Position numbers and translations under genes: made by a program. Below, piece by piece: positions 55,716-64,000 of a stretch of 64,000 nucleotides of DNA (the first letter of the stretch is position 1; every line of letters begins with the position of its first letter). This stretch comes from Cellulomonas sp. PhB150 (GTDB lineage: Bacteria; Actinomycetota; Actinomycetes; Actinomycetales; Cellulomonadaceae), in assembly GCF_003755175.1 (NCBI RefSeq), contig NZ_RKHX01000002.1, positions 558,001-622,000 of the forward strand. Direction: 5' to 3'. The notes beneath the pieces were generated by a model. It did no database searches and was not told the origin of the DNA. It saw only the letters and a program-made list of their open reading frames with translations.

Positions 55716-56545
55716 GCGAAACCCCGTACCTCGACAACCTCCGCGCCGAGCGGGTCAAGGCCGTCAAGGCCCTGGCCGGTCGATCGGCGCGCCAGCGGGC
55801 CGGGCGGTTCCTCGTCGAGGGGCCGCAGGCGGTGCGTGAGGCGGTGGCCGCCACGGAGCTGGCGGTCCACGACCTGTACGTGACCGCGACGGCGACGGCC
55901 CGGTACGCGGACATCGTCAAGGCCGCCGCCGCGCGAGGGATCCGGGTGCACCGGGGCTCGCCGGAGGTGCTGGACGCGATGAGCCCGGACGCCCAGCAGA
56001 TGATCGCCGTCGTCGACCTGCTCGACAGCTCGCTCGGCGAGGTGCTGGCCGGGCCGCCGCGGCTCGTCGCCGTGCTGTCGAACGTGCGTGACCCTGGGAA
56101 CGCCGGCGCCGTGATCCGCGCCGCGGATGCGTCCGGGGCCGACGCCGCGCTGCTGACGCCCGAGAGCGTGGACATCCACAACCCCAAGGTGGTCCGCTCG
56201 ACGGCAGGGTCGCTGTTCCACCTGCCGGTCGCCACCGGGATCGACCTCAAGGGCGGTGTCGCGGCACTGCGTGCGGCTGGCCTGACCGTGCTGGCAGCCG
56301 ACGGCGCGGGGGAGCACGACCTCGACGACCTGCTCGACGTCGTGGGTCAGGCGCCGGACGGGATGCCGGACCTCGCCGCGCCGACCGCATGGATCTTCGG
56401 CAACGAGGCATGGGGGCTGCGCGACGAGGACCGCGCGCTCGCCGACGCTGTCGTGCGCGTGCCGCTGCGGGGACGTGCCGAGTCGCTCAACCTCGCGACC
56501 GCGGCCACCGTGTGCCTGTACGCGAGCAGCCGCGCCCACCGGTGA
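55712..56545 (+). CDS. TrmH/SpoU-family RNA 2'-O-methyltransferase
   Basis: A 277-residue knotted (SPOUT) methyltransferase. An N-terminal substrate-binding domain (RQRAGRFLVEGPQAVREAV) precedes the SpoU motifs NVRDPGNAGAVIRAADASGADA, WIFGNEAWGLRDED and SLNLATAATVCLYA. The target is probably 23S rRNA, similar to RlmB/TsnR-type enzymes, but the nucleotide cannot be told from sequence. GTG overlaps the SUKH-like stop. The location between rplT and pheS is conserved in actinobacteria. Confidence 0.9.
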   Translation: MSETPYLDNLRAERVKAVKALAGRSARQRAGRFLVEGPQAVREAVAATELAVHDLYVTATATARYADIVKAAAARGIRVHRGSPEVLDAMSPDAQQMIAVVDLLDSSLGEVLAGPPRLVAVLSNVRDPGNAGAVIRAADASGADAALLTPESVDIHNPKVVRSTAGSLFHLPVATGIDLKGGVAALRAAGLTVLAADGAGEHDLDDLLDVVGQAPDGMPDLAAPTAWIFGNEAWGLRDEDRALADAVVRVPLRGRAESLNLATAATVCLYASSRAHR

Positions 56546-56573
56546 GTCGGACCCTGGTGGCAGGGTGGCGCGC

Positions 56574-57227
56574 ATGAGGCTCTTCGCTGCCGTGTGGCCG
56601 CCCGACGAGGTGCTCGACCACCTCGACATCGCGCTGGCCTCCGTGCGGGGCGGGCCGTCCGGGCTGTCGTCGGCGCTGCGCTGGTCCGCGCGGGAGACGT
56701 GGCACCTCACCGCGGCGTTCTACGGTGACCTGCCCGACGGCGCGGCGCCCGGTCTGACGGCCGACCTCGCGGCGCTCGCCACCGGCGTGCAGCCGTACTC
56801 GCTCAGGCTGCACGGCGCGGGCGTCTTCGCCCACCGCACGCTGTGGGTGGGCGTCGGCGGTGACGTGACCGCCCAGCGGCAGCTGACGGCAGCGTGCGTC
56901 GACGCCGGCGAGGCGGCGGGAGCCTGGCCCGACCAGCGCGCGCGGGATCGGCCGCACCTGACCGTCGCCCGCGTGCGACCGGGCAGCGGGCCTCCGCGCC
57001 GCCGGGGCTCGTCGTCGGCCAGCGCGCCGGCCGGCCGACGAGGACCGGGCGCCGACGAGGACGCGGCGGCGATCCTCGTGCACGCACTCGCCGTGTACGA
57101 CGGCCCGACGTGGCAGGTCGACGAGCTCCTGCTGGTCGAGTCCCGACCTGGTGCCGGTCGCGGCGGCGGGCCGCTGTACGAACCCGTCGGGCGGATCAGC
57201 CTCGCAGGACCGCCGCGAGCGAGCTGA
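56574..57227 (+). CDS. thpR: RNA 2',3'-cyclic phosphodiesterase / 2'-5' ligase-like (ThpR)
   Basis: A 217-residue 2H phosphoesterase. Both HxT motifs are present: WHLTAAFYGDLP and RPHLTVARVRP. The enzyme family opens 2',3'-cyclic phosphates on RNA ends. Between the second motif and the last strands is a Gly/Arg/Ser/Pro-rich loop of about 25 residues with no clear role. The 3' end overlaps the convergent monooxygenase gene by 32 nt. Confidence 0.88.
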   Translation: MRLFAAVWPPDEVLDHLDIALASVRGGPSGLSSALRWSARETWHLTAAFYGDLPDGAAPGLTADLAALATGVQPYSLRLHGAGVFAHRTLWVGVGGDVTAQRQLTAACVDAGEAAGAWPDQRARDRPHLTVARVRPGSGPPRRRGSSSASAPAGRRGPGADEDAAAILVHALAVYDGPTWQVDELLLVESRPGAGRGGGPLYEPVGRISLAGPPRAS

Positions 57228-58167
57228 GCGCCGCGAACGGGTCCGGCCCGACGGGCACGAGCACCACGCTGCCGAGCCCGGCGGCGTGCAGCTCGTCGAT
57301 CCGGGCGCGTGCGGTCGCCGCGGGCCCGACGACGGCCAGGGTCGACACCCACTCGTCGGGCATGGCTGCCACGAACGCCTCGCGGCTCGCGCTGGCGGCG
57401 CGGAGCTCGGCGAGCGCTGCCGCGAACGGCAGGGGAGCGATGTGCGGCGCCCAGTCGGGCTCGCCGATCCACTCGAGCCCGGCCCGCGCGGCGGCGAAGG
57501 TCGCCTCGGAGTCGTCGCCCACGGCCGCAACGTTGTAGCCGACCAGGCGGTGGGGCCCCTCGGCGGCGACGTGCGCGAGCGTGGAGGCGACGTACTCCGG
57601 CGTGACCGGCTCAGCCAGGATCGTCCCGTCGGCCACGGCACCGGAGACGGCCAGCGAGCGCGGCCCGCGCACCCCGGTGAGCAGCGGCGGGACGACGTCG
57701 GGACGCGTCTCCAGCTCGACGCCGGTCAGCTGCACGTACCGGCCGTCGATCGTGACCCGCTCGCCGCGCAGCAACGCGCGCAGCGTGCTCACGTACTCGT
57801 CGAGGAGGGTCAGCGGGCTCGCGGGCCACGCGCCGACGGACCGCATCCAGTGCGGCATGCCGTGGCCGACGCCGACGTCGACGCGGCCGGGGAACAGCTC
57901 GGCGAGGCTCGCGACCTCCATCGCGGCGAACGCGACGTTGCGGGCCGCGGTGGGCAGGATGCCGACGCCCACGCGGATCCGGGACGTCACGGCGAGCACG
58001 GCTGCGGCCTGCGCGACTCCGCCGCGGAAGCCGAGGTCCTCGACCACCCACAGCTCGTCGAACCCGAGCTCCTCCGCGCGCCGTGCGTACTCGAGCACGC
58101 GGCCGGCGGGCAGGTCCCGCGGCAGCATGACCCCGACGGCGTCGTCCTTCGGCCCGGTCCCGCTCAC
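57196..58167 (-). CDS. Luciferase-like (LLM class) flavin monooxygenase
   Basis: A 323-residue TIM-barrel oxidoreductase using FMN or F420. Typical segments are GRVLEYARRAEELGFDELWVVEDLGFRGG, SRIRVGVGILPTAARNVAFAAMEVASLAELFPGRVDVGVGHG and GVRGPRSLAVSGAVADGTILAEPVTPEYV. Cofactor and substrate cannot be decided; in this lineage F420 is plausible. The GTG start is at 58167. It stands alone on the minus strand between thpR and pheS. Confidence 0.87.
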   Translation of the reverse strand: MSGTGPKDDAVGVMLPRDLPAGRVLEYARRAEELGFDELWVVEDLGFRGGVAQAAAVLAVTSRIRVGVGILPTAARNVAFAAMEVASLAELFPGRVDVGVGHGMPHWMRSVGAWPASPLTLLDEYVSTLRALLRGERVTIDGRYVQLTGVELETRPDVVPPLLTGVRGPRSLAVSGAVADGTILAEPVTPEYVASTLAHVAAEGPHRLVGYNVAAVGDDSEATFAAARAGLEWIGEPDWAPHIAPLPFAAALAELRAASASREAFVAAMPDEWVSTLAVVGPAATARARIDELHAAGLGSVVLVPVGPDPFAALSSLAAVLRG

Positions 58168-59611
<1,444 letters not shown>

Positions 59612-59612
<1 letters not shown>

Positions 59613-62161
59613 TGCCTCGCATCCCCCTGACGTGGCTCGCCGAGCACGTCTCCACGCCCGACGGCCTCACGGCCGAGCAGCTCGCCGCGGACCTCGTCCG
59701 GGTGGGGCTCGAGGAGGAGGCCATCCACGCGGCGGCGGTGAGCGGTCCGCTCGTCGTCGGCGAGGTCGTGGAGCGCACTCCCGAGCCGCAGAAGAACGGC
59801 AAGACGATCAACTGGTGCCGTGTCGACGTCGGGCCTGACCACAACGAGCCCGGCGGCATGCCTCGGGGCATCGTGTGCGGCGCGCACAACTTCGACGTGG
59901 GCGACCGCGTCGTCGTCGCGCTGCCCGGGGCGGTCCTGCCCGGGCCGTTCCCGATCGCATCGCGCAAGACCTACGGTCACGTGTCCGACGGCATGATCTG
60001 CTCGGCGCGCGAGCTCGGCCTCGGCGAGGACCACGACGGCATCATCGTGCTGGCGTCGATCGGCATCGACGCCCCGGTGGGCACCGACGCGCGCGAGCTG
60101 CTCGGGCTCGGCGAGGAGGTCCTCGAGATCAACGTGACCCCGGACCGGGGCTACTGCTTCTCGATGCGCGGCGTCGCCCGCGAGTACGCCCACTCCACGG
60201 GTGCGACGTTCACCGACCCGGCGCTGCCGGTGCCGACCGACGCGCCCGCGGCGGGGTTCACCGTCGAGATCGACGACCAGGCGCCCATCCACGGCGTCGT
60301 CGGCGCGGACCGCTTCGTCGCGCGCGTCGTGCGCGGCGTCCGGGCGACCGACCCGTCGCCGACGTGGATGCAGCGCCGGCTGCAGCAGGCCGGCATGCGC
60401 GCGATCAACCTCGCGGTCGACGCGACGAACTACGTGATGCTCGACCTGGGCCAACCGCTGCACGCCTACGACCTGGCGCGGGTCGCCGAGCCGATCGTCG
60501 TGCGCCGCGCGAAGCCGGGCGAGACCCTGCGGACGCTCGACGACGTGGTGCGCACCCTCGACCCCGAGGACCTGCTCGTCACCGACAGCCCCGCCGCGCG
60601 CGGTGAGCGGATCATCGGTCTCGCCGGCGTGATGGGTGGCGGCGACAGCGAGGTCGGCCCGACGACGACCGACGTGCTGGTCGAGGCCGCGCGCTGGGAC
60701 CCGATCACCGTCGCGAGGACCGCCCGGCGCCACAAGCTGCCCACCGAGGCGGCCAAGAGGTACGAGCGTGGCGTCGACCCGCAGCTCGCGCGGGTGGCCG
60801 TCGACCGCGTCGTCGCGCTGCTCACGGAGCACGGCGGAGGCGAGGCCGACGAGGCCGTGACCGATCTGGACACGACGACGTCGCCCGAGGCCATCACGCT
60901 CGACGTCGACCTGCCGGCGCGACTCGTCGGCGTGCCGTACACGGCCGACGAGGTGCGCGAGACGCTCACAGCCATCGGGTGCACCGTCACGGGCGAGGAC
61001 CCGCTGACCGTGGTCCCGCCGTCGTGGCGTCCCGACCTGACCGTCGGCGTCGACCTGGTCGAGGAGGTCGCACGCCTGCGCGGCTACGACGCGATCCCGT
61101 CGATCCTGCCGTCGGCGCCCGCCGGCCGCGGGCTGACCGAGGCGCAGCGCTCGCGGCGATCGGTGGCCCGCGCGCTCGCCGAGTCCGGCCTGGTCGAGGT
61201 GCTCAGCTACCCGTTCGTCGGCCTGGACCAGGTGGACGCGCTCGGCCTGGCGCCGGACGACGACCGGCGGCACGCCGTCCGGCTGCTCAACCCACTGTCC
61301 GACGCGCAGCCGTTCATGCGGACGAACCTGCTGGTCACGCTCCTGGACACGGCCAGGCGGAACGTCAACCGCGGCGAGAGCGACCTCGCGCTGTTCGAGA
61401 TCGGCCTCGTCACGCGGCCGGTCCCGGGCGCGCCGTCCGCGCCCCGGCTGCCCGGCGGCGTCCGGCCGTCCGACGAGGACCTCGCGGCGATCGCCGCGGC
61501 GGTCCCCCCGCAGCCGCGTCGCGTCGCGGGTGTGCTCACCGGTCTGCGCGAGCCCGCCGGCTGGTGGGGGAGCGGCCGCCGGGTCGACCACACCGACGCG
61601 ATCGCGGCCGCACGGCTCGTCGCGGGCGTGGTCGGGGTGCCGGTCGTCGTGACCGCCGACCACGACCACGCGCCGTGGCACCCCGGTCGCTGCGCGCGTC
61701 TCGAGACGCTCGACGGGGTGCTCGTCGGGCACGCCGGCGAGCTGCACCCGAACGTCGTCGCCGCGCACGGCCTGCCCACCCGGGCGGCCGCCTTCGAGGT
61801 CGACCTCGACGTGCTGCTCGCCGCGGCCCCGGACGAGCCGCTGCAGGCGAGCGAGCTCTCGACGTTCCCGATCGCCAAGGAGGACGTCGCGCTCGTCGTG
61901 GCCTCCGACGTCCCCGCGCACGACGTGCTCGAGGCCGTCCGGATCGGTGCCGACGCGAGCGAGGCCGGTGCCGTGCTCGAGGACCTGCGGCTGTTCGACG
62001 TGTACACGGGCGAGCAGGTGGGCGAGGGCAACAGGTCGCTCGCCTTCTCCTTGCGGCTGCGCGCGGGCGACCGCACGCTGACCGCCGCGGAGACCGCCGC
62101 CGTGCGCGAGGCCGTCGTCGCGGAGGCCAGCCGCCGGTTCGGGGCCACGCTGCGCGCGTAA
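59612..62161 (+). CDS. pheT: Phenylalanyl-tRNA synthetase beta subunit
   Basis: An 849-residue subunit with the bacterial domain order. A tRNA-binding OB domain (about residues 40-160, NGKTINWCRVDVG, GIVCGAHNFDVGDRVVVALPGA), the B3/B4 editing region (INLAVDATNYVMLDLGQPLHAYDL), the B5 domain, a catalytic-like core (GLTEAQRSRRSVARALAESGLVEVLSYPF) and a C-terminal FDX-ACB anticodon-binding domain (LSTFPIAKEDVALVVASDVPAHDVLEAV) are all present. Length is normal. A strong terminator follows. Confidence 0.96.
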
Positions 62162-62180
62162 GCGGCTGACCTGCACCGAC

Positions 62181-62214
62181 GAAGGCCCCCGATCCGTCCG
62201 GATCGGGGGCCTTC
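62181..62214 (+). terminator. Hairpin terminator after pheT
   Basis: GAAGGCCCCCGATCC and its perfect complement form a stem of about 15 bp with a 4-nt loop, followed by GTCAT. It ends the pheST operon. Confidence 0.85.
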
Positions 62215-62224
62215 GTCATCCACG

Positions 62225-62262
62225 GTTCACGGGTCGTGGGACGAGTTCACACCATTGTTACC
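62225..62262 (+). promoter_or_regulatory. GTTCAC repeats upstream of the secreted nuclease
   Basis: GTTCAC occurs at 62225 and 62245, and a related GTTACC at 62257, in an AT-richer stretch about 100 nt before the nuclease start. Actinobacterial PHO boxes use GTTCAC-like units, but the spacing here (20 and 12) is not the usual 11 bp. Confidence 0.3.
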
Positions 62263-62354
62263 GGGGAGTAGTTGCGGCAAAACGGACAACGGGCGAAGGT
62301 TGCCCAGGCCGCCTCGCGCGGCCTTCGACGTTCCCGACGAAGGAGTTGTCCGAC

Positions 62355-64000
62355 GTGCGTGCTGCTGTGAGATCGGTGGGGGGCCTCACGGCTCTCGCCG
62401 TGGTGCTGGCCGGCTCGGTCGCAGGGGCGGGGGCGGCCTCGGCCGCCGTCTCGCCCTCAGCGCCCGTGATCATCAACGAGGTGTACGGCGGGGGAGGGAA
62501 CGGCGGGGCCACGCTCAAGCAGGACTTCATCGAGCTGTACAACCCCGGTGCCTCCCCGGTGTCGCTGGCGGGGTGGTCGGTGCAGTACGCATCGGCCTCC
62601 GGCACGTCCTGGGCGACGACCGCGCTGACCGGGTCGATCCCGGCGCACAGCCACTACCTCGTGGCCGAGGCGGTCGGTGCGGGTGGCTCCGTCGATCTGC
62701 CGACTCCCGACGCGGTCGGCACGATCGCCATGGGCGCTTCGGCGGGCAAGGTCGCTCTCGTGAACGCCACGACCGCCCTGGCCTGCGGGAGCACGTGCTC
62801 GACCGCGGCCAGCGTCATCGACTTCGTCGGGTTCGGGGCGGCCAACGACAAGGCTGGTACCGCGCCGACCCCGGCGACCTCGGCCACGAACTCGGCCTCC
62901 CGGAACGCCCAGCACGTGAACACGGCGGACAACGGCGCGGACTTCACCACGGGTACGCCCACCCCGCAGAACAGTGGCTCGACGCCCGTCGACCCGACCG
63001 ACCCCACTCCCGGCACCCCGAAGACGATCGCCGAGATCCAGGGCACCGGCGCGGCCTCGCCGCTCGTCGGCCAGACGGTCACCACGGACGGCGTCGTCAC
63101 CGCGGCGTACCCGACCGGCGGGATCAACGGCTACGTCATCCAGACGAAGAGCACGGGCGGCCCGCTCGGCGACGCGACCGCGTCCCAGGCGCTGTTCGTC
63201 TACTCCCCGAGCACGGTCGCCTCCGTGACGATCGGCGACCACGTCGAGGTCACCGGTGCGGTCAGCGAGTTCGCCGGCCTCACGGAGCTGACGGTCACGT
63301 CGGCCGCGGGCCTGAAGGCGATCGACGACGACGCCGCGGTCACCCCGACGACGGGTGCATGGCCGACGACGGCCGCCGGCCGCGAGGCGCTCGAGTCGAT
63401 GCTGTTCGCCCCGACCGGTGACTGGACGATCTCGAACACGTACTCGACGAACCAGTACGGCGAGGTCGGCCTGGCGAGCGGCACCAAGCCGCTCATCCAG
63501 CCCACCGACGCCGCTCGCCCGGGCACGCCCGCGGCAGCAGCCGTCGAGGCCGACAACGCCGCGCGCGGCGTCGTCCTGGACGACGGTGCGACCACCAACT
63601 TCCTGTCTGCGGCGAACCAGAACCTGGTCCCGCCGTACATCTCTCTGACGAACCCGGTCCGCGTGGGCGCGGCGGCGACGTTCACCCAGCCGGTGATCGT
63701 CGACTACCGCAACGACGTGTGGAAGCTCAACCCGACCGCCCCCGTCTCCACGGGGGGCTCGCCGGCGACGTTCGAGAACGACCGCACGGATGCTCCCGAG
63801 AACGTCGGGGGTGACCTCAAGATCGCCTCGTTCAACGTCCTGAACTACTTCACGACTCTCGGTGCCACCACCTCGGGCTGCTCGTCGTACAAGGACCGTG
63901 CGGGTGACGGCGTGACCGTCAACACCGGGTGCGACCCCCGCGGGGCGTGGGACCCGGCCGACCTGACGCGGCAGCAGGCCAAGATCGTCGCGGCGATCAA
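62355..64000 (+). CDS. Secreted nuclease with lamin-tail domain (ExeM/NucH type), 3' end outside window
   Basis: An exported protein; 548 residues are visible. A signal peptide (VRAAVRSVGGLTALAVVLAGSVAGAGAASA, cleavage after ASA) precedes a lamin-tail domain (about 35-180: VIINEVYGGGGNGGATLKQDFIELYNPG, GTSWATTALTGSIPAHSHYLVAE). A Pro/Thr linker, an OB-fold segment (IAEIQGTGAASPLVGQTVTTDGVV) and the start of the endonuclease/exonuclease/phosphatase domain (DLKIASFNVLNYFTTLG) follow. This is the ExeM/NucH extracellular DNase layout, probably for DNA breakdown and phosphate or nutrient gain. The GTG follows GAAGGAG. Confidence 0.88.
   Translation, partial: MRAAVRSVGGLTALAVVLAGSVAGAGAASAAVSPSAPVIINEVYGGGGNGGATLKQDFIELYNPGASPVSLAGWSVQYASASGTSWATTALTGSIPAHSHYLVAEAVGAGGSVDLPTPDAVGTIAMGASAGKVALVNATTALACGSTCSTAASVIDFVGFGAANDKAGTAPTPATSATNSASRNAQHVNTADNGADFTTGTPTPQNSGSTPVDPTDPTPGTPKTIAEIQGTGAASPLVGQTVTTDGVVTAAYPTGGINGYVIQTKSTGGPLGDATASQALFVYSPSTVASVTIGDHVEVTGAVSEFAGLTELTVTSAAGLKAIDDDAAVTPTTGAWPTTAAGREALESMLFAPTGDWTISNTYSTNQYGEVGLASGTKPLIQPTDAARPGTPAAAAVEADNAARGVVLDDGATTNFLSAANQNLVPPYISLTNPVRVGAAATFTQPVIVDYRNDVWKLNPTAPVSTGGSPATFENDRTDAPENVGGDLKIASFNVLNYFTTLGATTSGCSSYKDRAGDGVTVNTGCDPRGAWDPADLTRQQAKIVAAI

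Overview
The window is about 64 kb of very GC-rich (well above 70 % by eye) actinobacterial chromosome. Frequent GTG starts, ATGA/GTGA gene overlaps, a dcw cluster without ftsA, murB or ddl, the linked sepF-yggT-wag31 block, and the order dnaE-hisD-hisC-hisB-hisH-priA-infC-rpmI-rplT-pheST point to a Micrococcales member, most likely Cellulomonas or a close relative. I saw no tRNA or rRNA gene, insertion sequence, prophage or CRISPR array.

Layout. (1) 1-4235, minus strand: a moxR - DUF58 - transglutaminase (TgpA-type) operon; the last gene runs off the left edge. (2) 4236-4603: a divergent control region with MraZ-type GTGG repeats on both strands. (3) 4604-20387: the full division and cell wall cluster mraZ-rsmH-ftsL-ftsI-murE-murF-mraY-murD-ftsW-murG-murC-ftsQ-ftsZ, mostly translationally coupled. 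(4) 20384-30312: pgeF, sepF, yggT, wag31, a DksA-like zinc-finger protein, lspA, an rluD-type pseudouridine synthase, a GNAT enzyme, dnaE, an ArsR/SRPBCC pair and a small S4 protein. (5) 30380-48216: a histidine pathway set (hisD, hisC, hisB, hisH, priA) split twice. An olefin set oleA-oleBC(fusion)-oleD sits between hisD and hisC. A four-gene surface-glycan cluster sits between hisB plus its small partner and hisH. (6) 48219-52769: SseB-like and GerW-like proteins, a secreted lipoprotein protease, a membrane coiled-coil protein, an MFS transporter, DUF1844 and a carboxymuconolactone decarboxylase-like protein. (7) 52770-62214: infC-rpmI-rplT behind a long leader with an attenuator-like hairpin, then a SUKH-like protein, an rRNA methyltransferase, thpR, a luciferase-like monooxygenase and pheST. 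(8) 62355-64000: the start of a secreted LTD/ExeM-type nuclease, cut by the right edge.

The most unusual part is the accessory content within the his genes. The ole genes should make long-chain head-to-head olefins: OleA condenses acyl-CoAs, OleD reduces the ketoacid, OleC makes a beta-lactone and OleB decarboxylates it. The glycan cluster encodes a protein with all sialylmotifs of the mainly eukaryotic GT29 sialyltransferase family; a GT8-TPR-pyruvyltransferase fusion; a GT4 fused to an EDG/HP/SS glycosyltransferase resembling bacterial (poly)sialyltransferases; and a DUF6716-type glycosyltransferase. Together these suggest a pyruvylated surface glycan carrying sialic or another nonulosonic acid. 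No gene for making or activating such a sugar is in the window.

Regulation readable from sequence includes MraZ boxes over the mraZ promoter plus matching pairs facing moxR, a set of leaderless-type promoters (TANNNT 6-7 nt before the start codon) for murE, lspA, dnaE, hisD, hisC and hisH, a probable ATC start for infC, and strong hairpin terminators after wag31, hisD, rplT and pheT.
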